Below, piece by piece: positions 56,245 through 64,000 of a stretch of DNA of 64,000 nt. The notes under the pieces were generated by a model. That model worked only from the letters and a program-made list of their open reading frames with translations, did no database searches and was not told where the DNA came from. Source of the stretch: Phymatolithon calcareum (lineage: Eukaryota; Rhodophyta; Florideophyceae; Hapalidiales); assembly GCA_977006965.1 (NCBI GenBank), contig OZ345373.1:1178001-1242000 (forward strand), given 5' to 3'. Each line of letters starts with the position of its first letter. The first letter of the stretch is position 1. The translations under genes were made by a program, and so were the position numbers.

Positions 56245-57614
56245 GGGTCGCTCCTGAAAATGATAAATTGCACAAAATGCGTCATTTCTGCACAAAATGC
56301 GTCGTCACGCTACGGTGCATTTGTCTCGTGTCCTCGATTTGTGACACGCAAAATGTGCAAATCGCGCGACATTTGGTCATAGAGCTTCCCTCTGTGAACC
56401 AAATGTGTTCTACGACACATTTCTATCATTTTCGCTACGGCGCGTTTCTCTCAGTCGGAGTAGTGCAGTGATCTGCCTCATGCACTTCATTCATGGGTGA
56501 TCAGAAAGATGCGCTGCAACTTAGAAGAGTAGATCCTCGTCTATGCTATGCAAGTACGTAATAATATTCTACCTGGATCTTGACGAGCTTGAGAAACGCA
56601 CATTGATGCCGTTATTCCGAAGAGCAAGCAGAGGACCATCTCAGATCCGCGTGTCCTCCCCCATGTCAACACCAAGCCCAAACATATTTCTGCGCTCATT
56701 GAGCGCGGCCTCCCGCGACCATGCGGTTCTGCGTCCAGACGTCGAATAGCCCCATCAGTTGAGTAGGGTGAGTACTTGTTGTACAGAGTGACATACCTTA
56801 CAAGTATGTATCGAAACGTAACATGGTTAACACCTGTTAAGGTGATTAACGAGCGCTCGCAACCCGATCCAAAAAGCGTGCGAAAAGCAGACATATGGGG
56901 ATGCTGCAGAGCTCTTCGGGAGATTCTTCGGTCACGGAGCCGGCGGGCGTGCAGGGACATTCGGTACCGCATGGGTTCATTTGCGATCCTTCGCTGCAGA
57001 TGCCGTTTATGCAGCAGAATGCATAATAGACGGATAACCAATCCCATTCTTACCGAACTTGTTTGAGGACCAGATCGAGATAGACAGCTCTGCTTTTCAA
57101 CGCCATGAGTAAAGGGGAAAGCCGAACTGACTAAAGAACACTCGAGAAGAGACATCTTCGTGTATTCATTACAATGACATAGTACTTATTTCGTCTAGCA
57201 CCATAAAGCCTTCTCCGTGCAACGAATCTATGGATCTACCTATAATTTCTTCACTTTCCCCTCTCCCTTCGAGTGAACGTTTAAATAGTTTAATGGAGTA
57301 CTTTACAGCCCGCCTGATTACCCTTTGGAGTATTATGCTGCTTCAAAACCCCTCGGTCTCCAGCGGTGTAATATAATACTTGTACTCTTCAGCACCAAAG
57401 TGAGGGCCCATGTCGGAGTCTTTGGGCACTATAAGCACCCAAAATAGGACATCAAATTAATTAATATTTTGGTTCCGTAACGGAATTGTCTGACGAAAAA
57501 TGCGACAATGTTTTCAGGGCTCCACAATTTGGCGTGCGCGTGACAGCGGAGTACATTTGCACAATTTGCGTACTGTTTTGCGTCTCTGCAATTTATCATT
57601 TTCAGGAGTGACCC
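56245..57614 (-). mobile_element. PIF/Harbinger-like transposon, degenerate
   Basis: 1,370 bp with terminal inverted repeats of ~29 bp (GGGTCGCTCCTGAAAATG at left; GGGTCACTCCTGAAAATG from the right, one mismatch), 3-bp TSD ATT (56242-56244, 57615-57617). Subterminal copies of GCACAAAATGCGTC (56270-56303). Carries only the N-terminal part of a transposase. Confidence 0.85.
56541..57155 (-). pseudogene. Harbinger-like (DDE_4) transposase N-terminal fragment
   Basis: 204-codon frame. SAFRTLFGSGCERSLITLTG, HVTFRYILVRYVTLYNKYSP, GRGRPRSMSAEICLGLVL and WGRTRGS match the N-terminal region of DDE_4/PIF-Harbinger transposases, as I recall them from protist genomes. It ends before the catalytic Asp/Glu residues, so the catalytic domain is gone. 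It therefore needs a transposase in trans. Confidence 0.72.
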
Positions 57615-57964
57615 ATTGTATGTCGATGTGCTTGTTTTGCTGAGTGATGGCAGCATTCCTCCCCGTCGCGATCGCACTCTGACTGTCGGTGTACAGAGTC
57701 ATGCGAGCTGGCCTGACGAGACCGTGAACGTCGGCGATGAGGCGAGATAACCATACAGCTTCCTTGGCGGCGGCACATGACGCGATATATTCCGCTTCGC
57801 ATGTTGAGGTTGCCCCGATGGTCTGCTTCCTCGAACGCCAGCTTATCGCTCCCCCTCCGAGTAAGAACACATAACCACTTGTAGAGCGACGAGTCTCTCC
57901 ACATCCAGCCAATCCGAGTCGGTGTAGCCGAATGGAACCAAGTTGCAATTTGAGCCGAAAAGAA

Positions 57965-58408
57965 TGTTGGAAGTGTGATTGCTTGGAGCTCTAGTCGCAA
58001 ACACACTTCAATATCAAGGTATGATCTCCGCACACGTGTACACGTGTCACCTCGACAGTCAAAGTGTTTCAGAACTTTGAATCAAGAAGATTGGCAGTGA
58101 CACGTGTCAAAGTATGATAAGAGTATGATAATCATACTCCCCCCTCAGTAGATGATTCTTCATTTTTTTCATTTTACACGTGTCATATGATATTATGACA
58201 AATTTGTTTAGGGTTAGAGTGTCTCCGTCGTCAACTAGGGTTTTTTGATCAAGTTGATTGAGTTCTCAGGTCTATATAGCCTTGACTTGAGGTCCGCCAA
58301 GTCAATAATCCAAGGAACTCATTCTCACCTATCTCAGCTTCTACTCAACCATTTTCCTTCAACCAAAGTTTTTCTTTCTCCTCATCAATAGCCAGAACTT
58401 CTCCAATA
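57965..58408 (+). repeat. 5' LTR of shortened copia-A
   Basis: TGTTGGAAGTGTGATTGC start; end CTCCAATA, the terminal C of CCAACA mutated. PBS GGTTATGGGCCCAG follows. Confidence 0.88.
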
Positions 58409-58573
58409 GGTTATGGGCCCAGTCAACTCACCTCAACCACCGCGTTTCATCATCATCGTCATCATCTCCGGGGTTCTCCTTCGCCCCCGATCTGTCTCTG
58501 TCTGATCTTCCTGCTTGCGCATCCTTGTCAAGATTCGTTGATTCTTGCTCGGTCCGCTTCAGGGGTTCATTAA

Positions 58574-58743
58574 GCGTCTTGCAGTGCGCGTTGCCGGCTG
58601 CAGGTTCAGGTGTACCAAAACACCACAAGGGTTTTCCTGTTGCGTATCCTTGTTAAAAATCTTTGATTCTTTCTAGGCCCGTTTCAGGATACCACAAACC
58701 GTCTTGCCGGCTGCAGGTTCAGGTGTACCAAAACGGCACAAGA
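58574..58743 (+). repeat. Hairpin leader units, second one shortened
   Basis: 58574-58631 is complete; 58690-58743 lacks the AGTGCGCGTTG loop part but keeps GGCTGCAGGTTCAGGTGTACC. Confidence 0.75.
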
Positions 58744-58905
58744 GGTATACAGCCATTGAGCCATCCCCCGATCTAGGTCCGGGTCACATTGACTCGAAGG
58801 GATTTCTTACACGGGACAGATTGCCTTGATAGTTAACTTCGGTTGACTCGCAGTGGACTCCCCGAACGGATTTTCGACAAGAATATAAGACCCACACTCC
58901 CCGAA

Positions 58906-60621
58906 ATGGACAACTCACAAGGAACGCTGAAGGTCGAGAAACTCAATGAGACCAATTTCCATGCTTGGAAACAGAAAATTCAGCTAGTACTATCATTCCG
59001 CGAACTTGATGAACACATTGAGGACAATCCACCAGCACGGGACTCGGACGATTTCACTCTCTGGCGTCGAAGTGACAACAAGGCAAAGGCTATTATAGGA
59101 TTTTCTCTCTCGGATGAACATCTCGAGCATGTGCAAGATGTGAATACGGCCAAGGAAATGTGGCAGTCGATTCTCAATATCTTTGAACGACATACACTAC
59201 TGAACAAACTGGCCGCTCGCCGCAAGTTCTATACCGCCACAATGCTCGAGGACGAGAAAATACTTTCTTATACGAGCCGTATTCGCCAGCTCGCATCCAC
59301 CCTCAAGTCAATGGGTGTTGATATCGACGACAAAGAAATGGCGATGGCTGTGCTTAACGGACTTCCGGAACGGTACGATAGCTTAATCAGTGCACTCGAT
59401 GCTCTTGGCAACGAGGATGAGTCATTCTCGCTCGAGTTTGTGAAGAGCAGACTTTTGCAAGAGGAGCAGCGTATGTCGATGAGAGTCGAAGCATCAACCG
59501 TGAAAGCTGAGACTGCGGCACTGTTCACAGCCAGACGTGATGGAGAACGCATTCGTGATCACTGCGACCATTGTCATCGATCCGGTCATAAGAGCGTTAA
59601 GTGTTGCACCAAATTCCCTCACCTTGCTCCGGAAGGATACAAACGTCGGAATGAAAAGCAAACAAAACCATCTGCATTTCTGACTGATGAGTCGGAACCT
59701 GTTCGTGTCATGTCTGATTCCGACTTTGTATGCTTGATGGCCAAGGTGCGCAATTCCGACATTTCCGAGAAGTCCAAGTCCTGGATCATTGACTCTGGAA
59801 GCACATCCCACATGACGTTTGACCGCGCACTCTTCTGCACGTACACCGAACTGTCGTCTACTGTTGAAATGGGAACGAAAGCTAAGGCCACAATCGCTGG
59901 AAAGGGTGATGCCATTATTACGATCAATGTGAATGGGAAGCCGTCGAAATGCAAACTCAGGGATGTTATGCACATACCGGACTTTGGATACTCTTTACTA
60001 TCGGTATCCAAAATGGATGAGTATGGATATGGGATTACGTTCAAGAGCAGTCGTTGCTATGTTAAAGCTCATGATGACACGGTTGCTACAGGAACACTTC
60101 GCAAGAGTCTCTACTCACTCGATCTTGCAGATGGAAATAAAGTTACCGAAGTTTCTTGTCTTGCTAGCCTCCAGCTTTGGCATGAACGTCTCGCTCATGT
60201 CCATCCCTCTGGTATCTCTGATATGGTACGTCATGGGGTGGTCAAAGGTGTGAACCTAGCTCCCAATCCAATCTCAGAACATCCATGCAAGGGCTGTCTT
60301 GCCGGCAAAGGTCATCGCGCTCCTATCCCAAAGTCTAGTACTACTCGTTCTGAAGCTGTCCTCAACCTCGTACATTCCGACGTCTTAGGTCCTATCGACA
60401 TTCCATCACTTGGAGGCTCTCGATACTTCATCACATTCATCGATGATCACTCCAAATGGACCACGGTATACACCATGCGACGGAAGTCGGAGAGCTTTGA
60501 GTGTTTTCGAAAGTTCCACAAGTATGCTGAAACCCATACTGGTAGAAAGCTTAAACATTTGAACGTTCAGGACTTCTCGACAGCACCAAAGTGTTGGAAG
60601 TGTGATTGCTTGGAGCTCTAG
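58906..60621 (+). pseudogene. copia-A gag-protease-integrase, fused into LTR
   Basis: ATG 58906; 571 open codons without any stop: gag, zinc knuckle CDHCHRSGHKSVKC, protease DSGSTSHMTFDRA, integrase zinc finger WHERLAHVHP...CKGCLAGKGH and the first catalytic Asp (VHSDVLGP). After FSTAPK it runs into the LTR and ends at a TAG there (60619-60621). The second catalytic Asp, Glu and all RT are missing. Of all gag genes here, this one and 33920 onward look closest to functional. Confidence 0.87.
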
Positions 60622-61038
60622 TCGCAAACACATTTCAATATCAAGGAATGATCTCGGTACACGTGTACACGTGTCAAGTCGAAAGTCAAAGTGTCTCAGA
60701 ACTTTGAAACAAGAAGATTGGCAGTGACACGTGTCAAAGTATGATAAGAGTATGATAATCATACTCCCCCCTCTCAGTGGATTATTCTTCATTTTTTTCA
60801 TGTTACACGTGTCATATGATATTATGACAAATTTGTTTAGGGATAGAGTGTCTCCGTCGTCAATTAGGGTTTTTTTGATCAAGTTGATTGAGTTCTCAGG
60901 TCTATATAGTCTTGACCTGAGGTCCGCCAACTCAATAAACCAAGGAACTCATTCTCACCTATCTCAGCTTCTACTCAACCATTTTCCTTCAACCAAAGTT
61001 TTTCTTTCTCCTCATCAATTGCCGAACCTTCTCCAACA
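60592..61038 (+). repeat. 3' LTR of shortened copia-A
   Basis: 447 bp; TGTTGGAAGTGTGATTGC start, CTTCTCCAACA end. Confidence 0.88.
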
Positions 61039-61058
61039 GTCATCACAAATCTAATTAT

Positions 61059-61182
61059 TACAGCACATGTCCACGTGTGTGTAATTTATGACAGCACATG
61101 TCCACGTGTGTGTAATTTATGACAGCACATGTCCACGTGTATGTAATTTTTGATAGCACATGACTACGTGTGTGTAATTCAT
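61059..61182. repeat. 31-bp tandem repeat, four units
   Basis: Units 61059-61089, 61090-61120, 61121-61151, 61152-61182; core ACAGCACATGTCCACGTGTG. The first three are nearly identical, the fourth diverged. Each unit has ACATGT and CACGTG palindromes. Confidence 0.92.
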
Positions 61183-61322
61183 GACAGCTGTCAACTTATG
61201 CAACTACGAAAAGTTCCTGTCATGGAGCAGAAGCACTCTGAAGTTGAACTGATATCACACTGGGAATGAAGTATGTTGCGATTGAAGCACCACGCATACA
61301 TACTTTCATCAGATTTTCGGTA
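61183..61322. other. Unassigned DNA between repeat and copia remnant
   Basis: No coding or repeat assignment. Begins with the short palindrome GACAGCTGTC. Confidence 0.5.
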
Positions 61323-62654
61323 ACGACACTTCTGCCATCTTGTGGATCAAGGGGGAGCTCATCAAGCGATTCGAGATGAAGGACCTTGGTAAACCAAGTA
61401 TATGTCTTGGGCTGGAGATTCGTCGAAATCGGAAACTTCGAACTTTACATCTCTCGCAACAGGTGTACGCTAAGTCCGTCTTTGAACGATTCAACACGCA
61501 AAACCAATGCTCACCCCAATGGAGTTCACCACCGAGACCACCGGTATGGAAGAAGTCGACATCACCCAGTCCGTCGCTGACGAGGTTACGTACCGTCCGG
61601 CCATTGGAAGTCTCATGCACCTAATGGTCAGTACTCGTCCAGACATCTCGGACGCGGTCGGCAAGCTGTCCTCGTTTTGCGAAAAACCTCTTAAACAACA
61701 TTGGATGGCTGTGAAGCGTGTTCTTCAGTACATTGCCGGTACGCGAGACTATGGGATTCTCTTTCGAACAGACAGCAGTATGTGTTCTTGCTCGCAGGGG
61801 GAGCAATAAGCTGGAGGTCTGGAAAGCAGACAATTTTCGCAAACCCAACGCGCGAAGCGGAATACATTGCTTTCTGTGCTGCTGCGAAAGAAGCTGTATG
61901 GTTATCGAGACTCATCGCCGATTTCCATGGACTCGTCAAGCCGACGCAAATCACTTTATACACAGAAAGTCAGAGCGCGATTGCGACCGGGAAAAACGCT
62001 GCGATTACTCAGCGTAACACACATATCGATATACAATATCACTATGTTCATGATCTTGTGGCAACCGAAAAGCAGGACATCAAATACTGCTCCATTGATT
62101 CTATGGTCGCCGACGCGTTAACCAAGCCGCTCGATCGTGTAAGAACAGACAAGTTTAGAGCGAGTATGGGAATATGCGCAATAGTGTCGTAGTGTACCTC
62201 GATCAATGGGGAGTGTTCACAGTGTGGAGCTCGGAGCTCTAGTGACATCACAATTCAATATCAATTCTGATCTCGGTACACGTGTACACGTATCAAGTCG
62301 AAACACAAAGTGTCTCAGAACTAGGAGATAAGAAGATTAGCGCTTACACCTGTCAGAGTATGATAAGAATATGATAATCATACTCCCCTCACTTAGTAGA
62401 TAATATTTGATTTTAACATGTTATATGTGTCATATGATATTATGACAAATTTGTTTAAGGTTAATATGTCTCTGTCGTCAACTAGGGGTTTTACCATGTC
62501 TGGTCGGATTCTCAGGCACATATATCCCAGACCTGAGGTCCACCAAGTCAATAAATAAAGGAACTCATCTTCACCCAACTCATCTCAACGTCAACCATTC
62601 AACCTCAACCAAACCTTTTCTTCAACCTCATCATCTCCCTAACGTCCAACGACA
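61323..62654 (+). mobile_element. Copia-A remnant (RT end, RNase H, LTR)
   Basis: Starts at GNDTSAILWIKGEL just after the RT active site; RNase H follows with a deletion (ILFRTDSS to YVFLLAGG at ~61787) and frame changes near 61500 and 61790. The end 61790-62192 reads [51 protein letters not shown]. 3' LTR 62214-62654 (TGTTCACAGTGTGGAGC start, CCAACGACA end), a divergent A subtype. Confidence 0.82.
62214..62654 (+). repeat. 3' LTR, divergent copia-A subtype
   Basis: 441 bp; keeps TACACGTGTACACGT and the CAATAAATAAAGG poly(A) region. Confidence 0.82.
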
Positions 62655-63248
62655 ATATCATGCGCCTTAAAAAAGCATCGACTGTTTTAAACATAATTCC
62701 GTACCCATACTCATGCATTTTAGACACTGACATTAGAGGGTATCCAAAGTCTGCAATCTGCATCACATCTCTCAGTTTGCACTTTGATATTTTCCCTCCA
62801 ACGTTAATCTTGATTATGGCATCACCTTTTCCAGCGATTATGGCTTTTGCTCTAGTTCCCATTTCGACAGTTGAAGACAATTCAGTATAAGAGCTAAAGA
62901 TTGAACGATCGAAGGTCATGTGTGATGTGCTACCAGAGTCAATGATCCAGGACTTGGACTTATCAGGAATGTCTGAATTGCGCACCTTGGCCATCACACA
63001 TACGAAATCGGAGTCAGACATCACTCGAATGGGCTGCGACTGATCGGTGACAAGTGCAGTTGGTTTAGCTGGTTTTCCACTTCGACGTTTTGTATCCATC
63101 TGGAGCGAGGTGCGGAAATTTGGTCCAGCACTTTAATGCATGATGTCCTGGACGGTGACAATGGTCGCAGTAACCACGAATTCGTTCTCCATCACGTCTG
63201 GCAGTAAATGGAGCTGCAGTCTCGGATTTGATATTTAATGCTTCGGGT
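62655..63248 (-). pseudogene. Copia gag 3' end and protease remnant
   Basis: Minus strand: SETAAPFTARRDGERI, zinc knuckle CDHCHRPGHHALKC, then after one frame change near 63090 the protease DSGSTSHMTFDRSIF, ending in a broken HEYGYGIMF. Cut on the right at ~63248 and on the left by the copia-A LTR. Confidence 0.82.
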
Positions 63249-63409
63249 AACATTCTAATCAGTATTGTTTGTATCTGGAAGAAGAGCATTATTCCCAGGG
63301 ACTGTCGGCGTTCTTCGACTACATTCCTCTCGCTTACAAATCGCACCATATCGGCGGGAATTCGATCATTCATCCTCCCGATGCACAGTTTCTTCTTCCA
63401 GCATCCCAA
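63249..63409 (-). pseudogene. Possible PX-domain scrap fused to gag remnant
   Basis: A minus-strand frame from 63409 reads PADMVRFVSERNVVEERRQSL, which resembles the 'F.eeRr.gLe.fL' helix of Phox-homology (PX) domains, then continues in frame into the copia gag scrap at ~63248. The match is short and the preceding PX strands were not found, so this is a suggestion. Confidence 0.3.
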
Positions 63410-64000
63410 AGGGATTCAGGGAGCTCCAGGACTGGCGGCGGCGAATGGTCTGCTGGGTTCGAATGGGCGGCAGTGGGTGGGAATTGGGTGATAAACATAC
63501 TGGTGCACGGAAGGTGGTCTCAGAATTGGATGACCTGGAGATAATAGTTATGGCAGAGATCCAAAGGATAACAGAACGCTGCCTTTTATAGCTTTTCCAC
63601 GGAATTGGGCAGCTCGTGCAGCGATCGGATCCTATGGACCATGCGCACGTGGCACTATTTCGGCATGCGCATGGATTAGCGCTCCCCTGATCTGACAAGC
63701 ATACCAACGTTACCGAATTATACCGTGAAATTGTGCGTCTTAACGCTGCTGCTGCACGTACGTCCCACAGTGTAGTGGATCCGTGCGGTGTTGGACGAAG
63801 TAGACAGTTTGAGGCCACCAATACATCTCGAGCATAGGAGCGCAGCAAAGCGAGGGCATGTCCACTTGGTTCGCTGCACATCCCTTGTTGGTCTAGTGGT
63901 GGGACCAGCGTCGAGCGATCAAAAAATGAAAGAATCGCAGTCGATCGATTGGCAACGCGGTAACGGGTGCAACCAATTCATTGCTACTATTTGTTGAGCA
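63410..64000. other. Probable host sequence, no gene recognised
   Basis: Several overlapping frames on both strands (e.g. minus 63881-63366, 171 codons) without recognisable features. No copia-type repeat detected. Confidence 0.35.

Larger units (their letters stand above)
55640..57964 (-). mobile_element. Copia-A remnant with Harbinger-like insertion
   Basis: 3' LTR 55640-56081 then RNase H coding on the minus strand (57963-57615 and 56244-56085) ending MGICDLKS. A DNA transposon (56245-57614) splits HIDIQYHYVRD. The rest of the element is cut off by the next copia-A LTR at 57965. Confidence 0.85.
57965..61038 (+). mobile_element. Shortened copia-A (gag-protease-integrase only)
   Basis: 5' LTR 57965-58408, PBS 58409-58422, leader, gag-pol 58906-60591, then 3' LTR 60592-61038 attached within integrase. 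The integrase C-terminus, RT, RNase H and PPT are missing. No matching target duplication found (AAGAA left, GTCAT right). Confidence 0.85.

Noticed and set aside
63884-63960. TTGGTCTAGTGGTGGGACC resembles a tRNA D-arm/A box
   Set aside because: No B box or matching acceptor stem follows at tRNA spacing.

Overview
The window is eukaryotic nuclear DNA, dominated by a dense, deeply nested graveyard of LTR retrotransposons; prokaryotic operon layout is absent. Host genes are few (an FN3 + EMAPII-type tRNA-binding protein, a Sel1-repeat protein with one probable 148-bp intron, a Cys-rich secreted-type pseudogene). The transposase and copia sequences resemble, from memory, those of oomycetes (Phytophthora-like stramenopiles), but an intron-poor alga is not excluded; this assignment is inference only.

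Layout. 1-766: 3' part of a tRNA-binding-domain gene. 1352-4665: decayed minus-strand coding region of unknown identity, hit by a 5'-truncated LINE with a 12-bp target duplication. 5179-16843: one minus-strand Ty3/gypsy chromovirus (4-bp TSD GGTA), itself split by an opposite-orientation solo LTR (14738-15086) and by a complete minus-strand copia element of family B (7997-13765, TSD GAGAC). 16848-19301: short HTH-like remnant and the Sel1-repeat gene. 19302-37205: copia family A and B elements in Russian-doll order: a minus family-A element (20915-26396, TSD GAACG) inside the gag gene of a plus family-A element (19302-29965), then a family-B remnant with a solo A LTR in it, then a further complete A element (32897-37205, TSD GGCGT). 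37206-41909: a Cys-rich gene broken twice, once by a pogo-like DNA transposon with an intact transposase (38571-41182, TA target) and once by a 237-bp terminal-repeat retrotransposon in miniature (TRIM; 41320-41556, TSD AAGTT). 41910-62654: more copia remnants, including a family-A element (48605-54156, TSD GCAAC) inside an old minus-strand copia copy, and a PIF/Harbinger-like element (56245-57614, 3-bp TSD ATT) inside another. 62655-64000: a gag/protease remnant and a short stretch of probable host sequence.

Three LTR types recur. Family A (about 443 bp) starts TGTTGGAAGTGTGATTGC, carries palindromic CACGTG boxes, a TATATA box and AATAAA. Family B (390-508 bp) has TTGATTGA-type palindromes and a 9-bp minisatellite. 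Family C is known here only as solo or partial LTRs. Complete A and B elements share a primer-binding site, GGTTATGGGCCCAG, that is complementary to the anticodon arm of initiator tRNA-Met, i.e. the half-tRNA priming known for Drosophila copia and yeast Ty5, and a repeated hairpin-forming leader before gag.

Most interesting: the TRIM-like family, whose LTR end, PBS and internal region together carry A- and B-box-like motifs spaced like a tRNA gene, and which has been spliced into the leader of the family-B copia element; the intact pogo-like transposon; and groups of copia copies that share the same inactivating mutations, implying that already defective elements were copied in trans.
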